A DNA stretch of 57,825 nt from an uncultured Prevotellaceae bacterium (GTDB lineage Bacteria; Bacteroidota; Bacteroidia; Bacteroidales; Bacteroidaceae): positions 1-57,825 of the forward strand of contig ONDA01000027.1 of the NCBI GenBank assembly GCA_900316475.1, in the 5' to 3' direction. The position numbers and the translations under genes are program-made. Shown in pieces: positions 25,035-33,260 of the stretch. The notes beneath the pieces are model-generated. The model was not told the DNA's origin, did no database searches, and saw only the letters and a list, made by a program, of their open reading frames with translations. Within the stretch, counting starts at the first letter, position 1, and each line of letters opens with the position of its first letter.

Positions 25035-26297
25035 ATGGGACAAGCAATCATCGTAGCAGTTATTGCCATCATTATCGTGGCAATGCTCGTCTACAGTTAC
25101 GAAAGTAAAATCAAGGACTTGAAGGAAGGTTTCGTCAGGCAGATAAGCCTGGTGAAAGAGGCTCACGAAAGTCAGATAGCTGCTCTACGCCAGATGAACG
25201 AGGAGCAGGTGAAGAGTCAGATGGAACTCATCAGGGAGCAGATGCAGACCACCTCGGAGAAGGTGCTGAAGCGCCGGCAGTACGAATTAGGCGAGGAGAA
25301 CCTTGAACAGGTGTCGAAGATTATCGATCCCCTGCAGCGCAGTCTGAAAGACATGCAGGAGGCCCTGGCCAAGAGTAAGGAGCAGCAGGCTGAGGCCTTG
25401 ACGCGACTTGACGAAACCATCAAGATTAACATGCAGCGCAGCGAGGCCATCGGCGAGACTGCTGACAGGCTGACACGGGCTCTGACGGGCGAGGTGAAGA
25501 TACAGGGCAACTTCGGCGAACTAAAGCTGAAGCAGCTCTTAGAAGACCTTGAACTACGCGAGGGTGAGCAGTTTGACACCCAGGAGACACTGCGCGACAA
25601 GGCTGGCAAGTCCATGAAGGGCGACGACGGACGAGGTATGATTCCCGACTTCATACTCCATTTCCCCAACAACCGCCACGTCGTGGTAGACTCCAAGATG
25701 TCGCTCACCGACTACGAGCGCTATATGAATGCTGAGGACGGCAGCCCGGAGAAAAGCCAGTTTCTCAAGGCACACATCGACAGCGTCAGGGCACAAGTCA
25801 GACGACTAGCGCGCAAGGAGTACACCCGCTACCTGCCCGAAGGTTACAACCGCTTGAACTTTGCCATTATGTACGTGCCCATAGAGGGGGCGCTGAACCT
25901 GGCGCTCGTCAACGATGCTACGCTGTGGCGTGAGGCTTACGACGAGGGCGTCATGATATTGGGGCCGCAGACAATGTATATGAACCTGCGCGTGCTCGAA
26001 ATGATGTGGACACAGGTGCGCCAGCTGACCAACCAGCAGGCTATGATGGACGCCGCCAATACCGTGATAGAGCGCGTACAGGACTTCGGCCAGCGTTTCT
26101 CGGATGTCGAAGCCAGTATGAACGATACACTCAAGAAGATGGCGCGCCTGAAGATTACCACTGCCGACGGCGGACCAAGCATCATCACCGCTGCCCGCAA
26201 CCTGCTCAAAGCTGGGGCGCGAGAGAACAAGAAAAAGAAACCGCTGGCTGAGATGGACGACTCGCTGTTTCTCGATGCCGACGGCGTGAATAATTGA
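25035..26297 (+). CDS. rmuC: DNA recombination protein RmuC
   Basis: I start at the ATG at 25035 rather than a TTG at 25029. The 420-residue product has an N-terminal membrane helix (AIIVAVIAIIIVAMLVYSY), a coiled coil to about residue 150, then the RmuC nuclease-like domain. Motifs: GNFGELKLKQLLED, PDFILHFPNNRHVVVDSKMSL and IMYVPIEGALNLAL, ending with ILGPQTMYMNLR. The VDSK region carries the PD-(D/E)XK-type residues. RmuC limits recombination at short inverted repeats. It is convergent with the cupin gene next to it. Confidence 0.9.
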   Translation: MGQAIIVAVIAIIIVAMLVYSYESKIKDLKEGFVRQISLVKEAHESQIAALRQMNEEQVKSQMELIREQMQTTSEKVLKRRQYELGEENLEQVSKIIDPLQRSLKDMQEALAKSKEQQAEALTRLDETIKINMQRSEAIGETADRLTRALTGEVKIQGNFGELKLKQLLEDLELREGEQFDTQETLRDKAGKSMKGDDGRGMIPDFILHFPNNRHVVVDSKMSLTDYERYMNAEDGSPEKSQFLKAHIDSVRAQVRRLARKEYTRYLPEGYNRLNFAIMYVPIEGALNLALVNDATLWREAYDEGVMILGPQTMYMNLRVLEMMWTQVRQLTNQQAMMDAANTVIERVQDFGQRFSDVEASMNDTLKKMARLKITTADGGPSIITAARNLLKAGARENKKKKPLAEMDDSLFLDADGVNN

Positions 26298-26298
26298 T

Positions 26299-26784
26299 TT
26301 ACTCCAGTGGGATCTCTGGGTGCTGCACAGCTAAGGGGAGCCCCTTCTGTGAGAGGTAGAACATATAGAGGATGACGGGTTTCGTGCCACGGTTCTCGCC
26401 GTGGTGGATGGTGTTCACCATCTCGACGACAGCCTCTCCCTCATGCACCACTTTCTCCTGGCCGTCCTGACCGATGATGGTCAGTTCGCCCTGCACCAGA
26501 ATGCCGTAGTTCATGACGGGGTGATGATGCCAGCCCAGTTTCTTTCCGGCAGGGAACTCGTACTTCACGGCCACCAGTTCGGGACGGCCCTGCAGGTAGT
26601 CGGGCAGTTCAACACCGTCCCAGCTCTTGTCGGTGCGTATCAGTTCCTCACTCTTCACCTCCTGGGAAGTGTTCTCGATTTGCTGATTCTCTGTCTGTAC
26701 GTTCGCTTTCTTGCAGCCTGTCATACAGACCATTGAGCCGCAAACGAGGGTGGCGGCCATCACCCAGTTAATCATCTTCTTCAT
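26299..26784 (-). CDS. Cupin-domain lipoprotein
   Basis: The 161-residue product has a lipoprotein signal ending MVCMTGC and a single cupin_2 barrel with the metal motif HHHPVMNYG, a Gly-rich ILVQGELTI strand and a second-motif His in NTIHHGENRG. Such small cupins bind a metal and may act on or sense small molecules; substrate unknown. It is anchored in the envelope. Confidence 0.8.
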   Translation of the reverse strand: MKKMINWVMAATLVCGSMVCMTGCKKANVQTENQQIENTSQEVKSEELIRTDKSWDGVELPDYLQGRPELVAVKYEFPAGKKLGWHHHPVMNYGILVQGELTIIGQDGQEKVVHEGEAVVEMVNTIHHGENRGTKPVILYMFYLSQKGLPLAVQHPEIPLE

Positions 26785-26866
26785 CGCTTTGTATTTATTA
26801 TCTTATGATATCCGACAGTACATGAACGTCCGGCCGGATGATAACACCGGAAGTTAAATTTTGGTG

Positions 26867-26874
26867 CAAAGATA
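26867..26874 (-). promoter_or_regulatory. -7 box of the cupin lipoprotein gene
   Basis: Minus-strand TATCTTTG followed by CACC, about 80 bases upstream of the start codon at 26784. Confidence 0.6.
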
Positions 26875-27050
26875 ATGCAAAAAGTTGATTAACAAAAGTT
26901 TTTCGTATTTTTTTTATTTCTCCGCTGCTCGGCTGGGTAGGATTTGCAATCCGTCATGAACGACGGATTTGAGGTTAATACCGATTGTTTTCTCCCTAAA
27001 GTTTGGTCAATTGAATAATTCTTTGTAATTTCGCGGCATAATCGCATATT

Positions 27051-28436
27051 ATGAAGTTTACAGAAGAAATCAACGAAAGCTACACCATGGCCGAGGCCAT
27101 CAAGGAGGCTCAGCGCTGCCTGCAATGCAAGGTGCCGCAATGCAAGAAAGGGTGTCCCATCAGCAACGACATACCCGACTGGATACACGAACTGAAGAAA
27201 GGAAATCTGGGCAATGCTATCAGCATCATCCGTACCAAGAGCAATCTGCCCGCCGTCTGTGGCCGCGTCTGCGCCCACGAGAAGCAGTGCGAGGGCGGCT
27301 GCGTGCTGGGCAAGAAGGGCGAGCCAGTGAACATTGGCAAGCTGGAGCGCTTCGTGGCCGACTTCGACTCAGAGAACCAGCTGACCCACGAGGACATGGC
27401 TGAGAAGGTGCGCGGCAGGGTGGCCGTCATCGGCGCCGGCCCGTCGGGCATCACCGTGGCCGGCGACCTGTCGCGTATGGGCTTTGCCGTCGAAATTTTC
27501 GAGATGGAGGCCCAGTGCGGCGGTGTGCTGCGATACGGCATACCTGAGTACCGGCTGCCCAAGGAGGTCGTGGCTCGCGAGATACGCTACATCGAGAAGA
27601 TGGGCGTCGTCATCCACCGCAACACCCATGTCGGCGTTGAAATCACTATCGACAGCCTCTTCGCCCAAGGCTTCGATGCTATTTTCATCGGCACCGGTCT
27701 GGGCAAGCCCAAGTCGCTGGAGATACCCATCTGGCAGCATGGCCGCCTGATTTCCGAGGGCGAGGAGGGCGTCAAGTGCGGTCAGCTGAAGCGCATACGC
27801 ATGGCCACCCACTTCCTTCGCCGCGTGGAGCTGATTTCCGAGGGCTACATGAAGCGCGACGAACTGCCCGTCGACGACGGCGCCCGCGTCTTTGTCATCG
27901 GCTGTGGCAACACGGCTATGGACGCCTCACGCACCGCCCTGCGCATCGGGGCATCCAGCGTGGACGTCATCTACAACAGGGGCATCGACACCATGTCGGC
28001 CTTGCGTGCCGAGTACGACGATGCCGTCAAGGAGGGTGTACACTTCAACTGGTGGAGCGCCATCACTGAAATCCATGTCGACGACAACCTCGACATCACT
28101 GAGATTGTGCTGGAGACCACTGAGCCAGACAAGGCTCCTGTGCGCCAGACGCTGCCCGCAAACAATATCATCATGGCCATAGGGGCCACGCCCAACACCA
28201 AGATTGTGCGTACCACGTCGGGCCTCCAGAACGACGACCGCAAGTTCCTCGTCACCCGCGAACTGCCTTACGGCATGACCACTCGTACCGGCGTCTTTGC
28301 CGGAGGTGACGTGGCCAACCGCCAGGCTACCGTCGTCCACGCCATGCAGGATGCCAAGAAGGTGGCACAGGGCATTGCCCAGTACGTGGATGCCGTCAAG
28401 CTGATGAAGACCATCAATCTCTATGAAAATAAGTAG
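27051..28436 (+). CDS. gltA: NADPH-dependent glutamate synthase-type small subunit (GltD/NfnL-like)
   Basis: The 461-residue flavoprotein has N-terminal iron-sulfur Cys clusters (CLQCKVPQCKKGCPI and CGRVCAHEKQCEGGC), an FAD-binding VAVIGAGPSGI near residue 124, and an NADPH-type site FVIGCGNTAMDA near 282. It ends with the GATPN and AGGDVAN blocks of the family. The family transfers electrons from NADPH, as the small subunit of glutamate synthase or in homomeric enzymes often annotated gltA. The usual partner, a ferredoxin-NADP reductase-like subunit, is not adjacent. No large subunit is visible either, so the physiological partner is open. Confidence 0.8.
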   Translation: MKFTEEINESYTMAEAIKEAQRCLQCKVPQCKKGCPISNDIPDWIHELKKGNLGNAISIIRTKSNLPAVCGRVCAHEKQCEGGCVLGKKGEPVNIGKLERFVADFDSENQLTHEDMAEKVRGRVAVIGAGPSGITVAGDLSRMGFAVEIFEMEAQCGGVLRYGIPEYRLPKEVVAREIRYIEKMGVVIHRNTHVGVEITIDSLFAQGFDAIFIGTGLGKPKSLEIPIWQHGRLISEGEEGVKCGQLKRIRMATHFLRRVELISEGYMKRDELPVDDGARVFVIGCGNTAMDASRTALRIGASSVDVIYNRGIDTMSALRAEYDDAVKEGVHFNWWSAITEIHVDDNLDITEIVLETTEPDKAPVRQTLPANNIIMAIGATPNTKIVRTTSGLQNDDRKFLVTRELPYGMTTRTGVFAGGDVANRQATVVHAMQDAKKVAQGIAQYVDAVKLMKTINLYENK

Positions 28437-28440
28437 CAAG

Positions 28441-28884
28441 ATGAAAAAGATGCTTTTTGTCTTTGCGCTCTGCCTGATGGCAGCGTGCAAAGGGGAAAAA
28501 TCGCCTGCTGGCGTGAATACTGCAGAGGAGCTGGCAGCCTTTGTCAAAGAGACCTACACCGATGTCTTTGCAGCATACGCAGAGGCTAACAGTCAGGGCA
28601 CCGTGCCGGACATATCAGTTTTCGACAAGAAATACCTGACCCGGAGTCTGCAGGATTCGCTCAATAACGAGGAGTTCATTGACGCAGATTATTGGCTTCA
28701 GGCCCAGGACTTCAGCACGCCTGTCTTCGACATCGTTGATAGCCGTGCCACCGACGAGAACAGCGGCTATGTTGACATAGCCATCAAGGTCTTTGGGCGG
28801 GACAGCGAGTCAGTGCAAGACTGCCGTGTGATGGTAAGAAAGGAAGATGGCCAGTGGAAAATCGGCGGTTTCCAGAGCAGGTGA
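28441..28884 (+). CDS. DUF3828-like lipoprotein
   Basis: The start at 28441 gives a lipoprotein signal MKKMLFVFALCLMAAC; the frame from 28423 would overlap the preceding gene. The mature part of about 130 residues has a helical N-terminus and a strand-rich C-terminus ending WKIGGF, as in DUF3828/NTF2-like lipoproteins. Function is unknown. It lies four bases after the glutamate synthase-like gene and may be co-transcribed. Confidence 0.65.
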   Translation: MKKMLFVFALCLMAACKGEKSPAGVNTAEELAAFVKETYTDVFAAYAEANSQGTVPDISVFDKKYLTRSLQDSLNNEEFIDADYWLQAQDFSTPVFDIVDSRATDENSGYVDIAIKVFGRDSESVQDCRVMVRKEDGQWKIGGFQSR

Positions 28885-28941
28885 GATTTGCATCGGTGGG
28901 GAAAATGTGGGAAAAATCGGCAGATGTGGAGAAATAAAGAA

Positions 28942-28967
28942 GTGCTGTAAGTATTGTCTTACAGCAC
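28942..28967. terminator. Bidirectional terminator between lipoprotein and tRNA-Leu
   Basis: GTGCTGTAAG-TATTGT-CTTACAGCAC is a perfect ten-pair stem. T-rich sequence follows it on both strands, so it can end both the lipoprotein transcript and the convergent tRNA transcript. Confidence 0.75.
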
Positions 28968-28991
28968 TCCCTCTTTTGTTGTACTCTTCAG

Positions 28992-29073
28992 TACCCAGAG
29001 CCGGGGTCGAACCGGCACGGGTTGCCCCACTGGTGTTTGAGACCAGCGCGTCTACCGATTCCGCCATCTGGGC
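28992..29073 (-). tRNA. tRNA-Leu (anticodon CAA)
   Basis: Read on the minus strand, the acceptor GCCCAGA pairs with TCTGGGT. The anticodon stem is CTGGT/ACCAG with loop CTCAAAC, giving anticodon CAA. A long variable arm follows, as expected for tRNA-Leu, and the T arm is GCCGG-TTCGACC-CCGGC. CCA is not encoded. It decodes UUG. Confidence 0.93.
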
Positions 29074-29210
29074 CTTTTTGCGGTGCAAAGGTAATAAGAA
29101 AAAATGAAATGACAAAAGTTTCCGCTAAAAATCTTAAAAATACTTGCTATTCTCAATAATATTCCGTATCTTCGTGGCCGAAAACCTACTAACTCTTCAA
29201 TCTATACGTG

Positions 29211-30302
29211 ATGGAAATATCAGAAAAACATTTCGGCATCATATTGGCCGGTGGAAGAGGGCGCCGTCTGTGGCCTTGCAGCCGTGAGCAAAAGCCCAAG
29301 CAGTTTATCGACTTTTTTGGCACTGGCCGTACACAGTTGCAGCAGGCCTACGACCATCTCATACGTCTCATCCCTCGCGCAAACATTTATGTCAGTACGC
29401 AGGTGGAGTATGCTCATTGGGTTAGTGAGCAGCTGCCGGAGCTGCCTTCCGATAATATTCTGGCGGAGCCGGTAGCCCGCAATACGGCGCCGAGTGTGGC
29501 GTGGGCCGCCTATCGCATTTCGCATGTCTGTCCTGACGCTCGTGTTATTATCATACCGTCCGACCAGGCCGTCATCGGCGATGATGCCTTCCGTCGCGAC
29601 GTGCTCAACTGTCTGGACTTTGTCGGCAAGAAAGACTGCCTGATTGCCATGGGTGTGAAGCCTACGCGTCCTGAGCCAGGCTATGGCTATATTCAGATGG
29701 GTGAGGAAACGGAGACGGAGGGCCTGTATCGTGTGCAGTCGTTCACTGAGAAACCCGAGCGCGATTTTGCCCGTATATTTGTAGAGAGTGGTGAGTTCCT
29801 GTGGAACACCGGCATCTTTCTGGCTAATGTGAAGCATCTCGTTAACAGTCTGCGGCGTATTCTGCCCGTTGTGTTGCGCCTGATAGACAAGGAGGATATG
29901 ATGGTGACGATGAAGCAGGAGCTGGCCTTTGTCAAGGAGAATTTCTCTAAGTTCCCGAACCTCTCGATGGACAACGGCGTGCTTGAGAAGTCGCATGGTG
30001 TGTACGTCATGCGGTCAGGCTTCGGATGGGCCGACATGGGTACGTGGCACTCCATCTACGAGAGCGAGCAGAAGGGTGAGGGCGACAACGTCGTGATTGA
30101 CTCTGAGGTGATTTTGGAGAACTGCCGTGACAATATCATTAAGATGCCTAAAGGACATCTGGCCGTCATCAACGGTCTGGAAGGCTATATTGTGGCAGAG
30201 TCTGGCGATGCTCTGCTGATTTGCAAGAAGGGCGACTCGTCGGCGCTGATTCGGAAATATGTCAACGAAGTCAGGCTAAAATACGGTGATGAGTTTGTCT
30301 AA
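29211..30302 (+). CDS. manC: Mannose-1-phosphate guanylyltransferase
   Basis: The ATG at 29211 is preferred over a GTG at 29208. The 363-residue nucleotidyltransferase makes GDP-mannose from GTP and mannose 1-phosphate for glycan synthesis. Motifs: the signature GGRGRRLWPCSREQKPKQF at residues 13-31, PSDQAVIGD, FTEKP, and the sugar-site FLWNTGIFL and GWADMGTW. It lacks the C-terminal phosphomannose isomerase domain of bifunctional ManC proteins. A TATCTTCG -7 box lies at 29167-29174. Terminator follows at 30324. Confidence 0.9.
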   Translation: MEISEKHFGIILAGGRGRRLWPCSREQKPKQFIDFFGTGRTQLQQAYDHLIRLIPRANIYVSTQVEYAHWVSEQLPELPSDNILAEPVARNTAPSVAWAAYRISHVCPDARVIIIPSDQAVIGDDAFRRDVLNCLDFVGKKDCLIAMGVKPTRPEPGYGYIQMGEETETEGLYRVQSFTEKPERDFARIFVESGEFLWNTGIFLANVKHLVNSLRRILPVVLRLIDKEDMMVTMKQELAFVKENFSKFPNLSMDNGVLEKSHGVYVMRSGFGWADMGTWHSIYESEQKGEGDNVVIDSEVILENCRDNIIKMPKGHLAVINGLEGYIVAESGDALLICKKGDSSALIRKYVNEVRLKYGDEFV

Positions 30303-30323
30303 GAGGTGAGAAGTGAGAACTTT

Positions 30324-30373
30324 GCTGCCGCCGTTCCGCTGGTTATGTTGCGGGACGGCGGCAGCAAATTTTT
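30324..30373 (+). terminator. Intrinsic terminator after manC
   Basis: GCTGCCGCCGTTCCGC pairs with GCGGGACGGCGGCAGC apart from minor mismatches, followed by AAATTTTT. Confidence 0.75.
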
Positions 30374-30387
30374 CACATTCCGGTTAT

Positions 30388-30783
30388 TTACTTCGAAAAT
30401 TCTGCAAGGATTTTCGATGCAATCTCCTTGAACTCCTCTTCCGTCAGCTTCAGTTTCTCGCGGCGGAAGTCGGCGTCCTGTTCCGTCTGCATGGGGATGA
30501 GGTGGATATGGGCATGAGGTACCTCCAGTCCGAGCACCACCTGTGCCACCTTGCGGCAGGGGAATGCGCGCTTGATGGCGACGGCCACACGCTTGGCGAA
30601 CTGCTGGTAACGTGCCAGTTCGTCGTCGTCCATATCAAAGAAGTAGTCTACCTCGCGGCGGGGAATCACCAGTGTGTGGCCCTTCACCAGCGGGTTGATG
30701 TCGAGGAATGCGTAGAACTCTTCGTTCTCGGCGCACTTGTAGCTGGGAATCTCGCCAGCAGCAATCTTACTGAATATATCCAT
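30388..30783 (-). CDS. HIT-family nucleotide hydrolase/transferase
   Basis: The 131-residue protein has the histidine triad HAHIHLIPM near residue 98 and an N-terminal IFSKIAAGEIPSY block. HIT proteins of this type cleave AMP-lysine, Ap4A or similar nucleotides. It shares a minus-strand unit with greA, 11 bases apart. Confidence 0.9.
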   Translation of the reverse strand: MDIFSKIAAGEIPSYKCAENEEFYAFLDINPLVKGHTLVIPRREVDYFFDMDDDELARYQQFAKRVAVAIKRAFPCRKVAQVVLGLEVPHAHIHLIPMQTEQDADFRREKLKLTEEEFKEIASKILAEFSK

Positions 30784-30794
30784 AATACGATGAT

Positions 30795-31262
30795 TTATCC
30801 GACGGTAATATTGTCAATTCTCAGTTTGATGGTGCCGCGTGGAATCTTCACCTCCACCTCGTCGCCAACCTTATGGTTCAGCAGTCCCTGGGCTATCGGG
30901 GTGGTGATGCTGATTTTGCCCTCGCGCAGGTTAGCCTCGCTCTCGCTGACGATGGTGTAGGTCATCTTGGCCTTGTTGGCCAGGTTTGTCATCTCCACCT
31001 TCGACAGAATCTGCACCGAGTCGGTCGACAGTCGCGAGGTGTCCACGATTTTGGCTTCCGCGATGGCCAGTTTCAGCTGGTTGATCTTTGCCTCCAAGTG
31101 GCCTTGCGCCTCCTTGGCGGCGTCGTACTCACTATTCTCACTCAGGTCGCCCTTGTCGCGTGCTTCCGCGATGGCGGCCGATGCCTTGGGGCGTTCCACG
31201 CTCTCCAAGTGTTTCAGTTCGGCTAACAGTTTGTCGTAGCCTTCTTGTGACATATATGCCAT
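30795..31262 (-). CDS. greA: Transcription elongation factor GreA
   Basis: The 155-residue product has the N-terminal coiled coil with GDLSENSEYDAAKEAQ, whose acidic tip enters RNA polymerase to stimulate transcript cleavage, and the C-terminal domain ISITTPIAQGLLNHKVGDEVEV. Length and motifs fit GreA. A -7 box TAACTTTG lies at 31387-31380 on the minus strand. Confidence 0.95.
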   Translation of the reverse strand: MAYMSQEGYDKLLAELKHLESVERPKASAAIAEARDKGDLSENSEYDAAKEAQGHLEAKINQLKLAIAEAKIVDTSRLSTDSVQILSKVEMTNLANKAKMTYTIVSESEANLREGKISITTPIAQGLLNHKVGDEVEVKIPRGTIKLRIDNITVG

Positions 31263-31451
31263 AGTTACTATTTTTTTGATTTACAATATACAAATTTTAG
31301 GCAGACAAAAAATAAAGAATTCCGACGCACGCTTTTGATGTCGGAATCCTCGGATTAATATGTCTTTGTTATCTGCCTGCAAAGTTATGCATAAATTTTG
31401 AGATTGCCAAATTTTCTGACGAAAAAAAGTGAGAGAGAAGAGATTTTTTCG

Positions 31452-31459
31452 TATCTTTG
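31452..31459 (+). promoter_or_regulatory. -7 box of ribD
   Basis: TATCTTTG ends five bases before the ATG at 31464, so the transcript should be leaderless or nearly so. Confidence 0.65.
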
Positions 31460-31463
31460 CAGC

Positions 31464-32408
31464 ATGAACGACGTAAGAGAAGACGAGAAATATATGCGTC
31501 GCTGCCTGCAGCTTGCGCGCTGTGGGCGGCAGAATGCTAAGCCGAACCCGATGGTGGGAGCTGTGATTGTTGACCCTCTCACTCACAGGATTATCGGCGA
31601 GGGTTATCATGTGCGCTGTGGTGAGGGTCATGCCGAGGTGAACGCCTTCGCCTCGGTAAGTGCCGCCGACGACGCGCTGCTGGGCAGTGCGACGATGTAC
31701 GTCTCTTTAGAACCCTGTTCCCACTACGGCAAGACGCCCCCTTGTGCCGACTTGATTGTGCGTAAGGGCGTGCGGCGCGTCGTCGTCGGCTGCGTCGACG
31801 AGTTCGCCGAAGTGCAGGGTAGGGGTATCCGCCGGTTGCGTGATGCCGGCATTGACGTCACTGTCGGCGTCTTGGAGGAAGCCTGCAAGGCGCTGAACCG
31901 CCGCTTCTTCACCTATCACCGTCTGCATCGCCCGTACATTATATTAAAATGGGCACAGACGGCCAATGGCTTTATCGACGACCACGGTCAGCCGCTGCAG
32001 ATATCATCGGCATTCACCCAGATGCTGTCACACAAGTTGCGCGCCGAGGAAGATGCTATCCTCGTGGGGCGTGTCACCGACGAGCGCGAGCACCCGCAGC
32101 TCACCGTCCGTCACTGGCGGGGTCCGTCGCCTCGTCGGCTGGTGGTCGACCATTTGCATCCGCTGAACCTCGAGAGCCTGTATGCTCACGGCGTGCAGTC
32201 GCTGATTGTAGAAGGCGGTGGCAAGACCCTGCAGTCGTTTTTGGATGACGGCCTGTGGGACGAGCTGCGTGTGGAGACCAACCTGGCGCTGACCGTCAGT
32301 GACGGGACGCCGGCACCCCGGCTTCCCCGTGCCGTCGCTGTTGCCCGTCGTGAGCAGTACGGCGACAACATCATTGTGAACTACCAAAAAAAGAATCTCA
32401 CACCGTGA
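31464..32408 (+). CDS. ribD: Bifunctional riboflavin biosynthesis protein RibD
   Basis: The product of 314 residues combines a deaminase and a reductase for the second and third steps of riboflavin synthesis. The deaminase zinc site is HAEVNAF, with PCSHYGKTPPCADL. The reductase half has ILKWAQTANGFIDD, LVGRVTDEREHPQLTVR and VEGGGKTLQSF. The reductase part is a little shorter than in Escherichia coli. The start at 31464 is chosen because the promoter lies just before it; MRRCLQ at 31494 is an alternative. The stop codon lies inside the terminator hairpin. Confidence 0.9.
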   Translation: MNDVREDEKYMRRCLQLARCGRQNAKPNPMVGAVIVDPLTHRIIGEGYHVRCGEGHAEVNAFASVSAADDALLGSATMYVSLEPCSHYGKTPPCADLIVRKGVRRVVVGCVDEFAEVQGRGIRRLRDAGIDVTVGVLEEACKALNRRFFTYHRLHRPYIILKWAQTANGFIDDHGQPLQISSAFTQMLSHKLRAEEDAILVGRVTDEREHPQLTVRHWRGPSPRRLVVDHLHPLNLESLYAHGVQSLIVEGGGKTLQSFLDDGLWDELRVETNLALTVSDGTPAPRLPRAVAVARREQYGDNIIVNYQKKNLTP

Positions 32409-32426
32409 TGTGAGATTCTTTTTTTT
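32386..32426. terminator. Strong bidirectional terminator overlapping the ribD stop
   Basis: AAAAAAGAATCTCACA pairs with TGTGAGATTCTTTTTT around a short loop. It includes the last codons of ribD (stop at 32406) and serves the convergent lipoprotein gene at 32451 too. Confidence 0.85.
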
Positions 32427-32450
32427 CTGTGGGTTATAGTGCCCGTCAGC

Positions 32451-33260
32451 TTACTTCGTCAGGTTCACCAGCGTGTTGCGGGCGGTGGCAATCTGCTCCT
32501 TGGCATCCACCAGCTGGCTCTTCAGCTCGTCGACGGTAGTAGCGTTGAGTACTGCCAGCGGAGCGATGGCCTGAGACACGGGTGAGATTTCGGGGTCATA
32601 CTCTGTCAGACGGTCCAGGGCGTCCTGAATGAGGATGAGGCGGAAAGTCACGTTGGCAGCAGCGTCATCTGTGAACGAACCGATGAACTTATCAGTGTTC
32701 TGCGAGGTGATGTAGAGCTGCTCGACGAGCGATGTGGCCACAATCTGCCAGAAGTAGTTGATGCGGCCGTTCTCGTTCATGGCATCGTACAGAGCCTGTG
32801 TAGCCTCATAGACACCTTCGCCTTCTTTCACAGCCTTGAACGAGGGGTCGTTGATTTCGGCCACCAGTTTGCCGATAGCCTTGTCATAGTCCTCAACGGG
32901 CATCTCGTAGAGCTTGGCCAGCTCCTTGTCAACCTCGATGGCGCTGAGCACGCGGTACTTCTCCGACAGCGTCATGGCATTGTCGGCAGCGGCCAGGTCC
33001 AGCAGATAGTCGGGCTTCACCTGCTTCTCCTCCTCGGTCAGTGCAATCTTGCCGTCCTTCTCGACGACGGGCAGCTGCTTGAGTTTTCCTAATTCTGATG
33101 CGAGGCTGTCGAAGTGCATCTTGATGCTGGCCTCAATCTGTTCCTGTTCAAAACTCTTTACCGAGTCCTCCTGCTCAGCGTTCTGAGCGGTTTTGTTGCC
33201 ACCGCAGGCGGCAAACATCATGGCTGCAAAAGCCACGGCAAAAATTGATAATTTCTTCAT
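32451..33260 (-). CDS. Hypothetical helical lipoprotein downstream of the ABC transporter
   Basis: The 269-residue product has a lipoprotein signal MKKLSIFAVAFAAMMFAAC and an all-helical acidic mature region without a family I recognise. Its start overlaps the stop of the ABC transporter gene as ATGA, so the two are translated together. A periplasmic or outer-membrane accessory of that transporter is likely. Confidence 0.7.
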   Translation of the reverse strand: MKKLSIFAVAFAAMMFAACGGNKTAQNAEQEDSVKSFEQEQIEASIKMHFDSLASELGKLKQLPVVEKDGKIALTEEEKQVKPDYLLDLAAADNAMTLSEKYRVLSAIEVDKELAKLYEMPVEDYDKAIGKLVAEINDPSFKAVKEGEGVYEATQALYDAMNENGRINYFWQIVATSLVEQLYITSQNTDKFIGSFTDDAAANVTFRLILIQDALDRLTEYDPEISPVSQAIAPLAVLNATTVDELKSQLVDAKEQIATARNTLVNLTK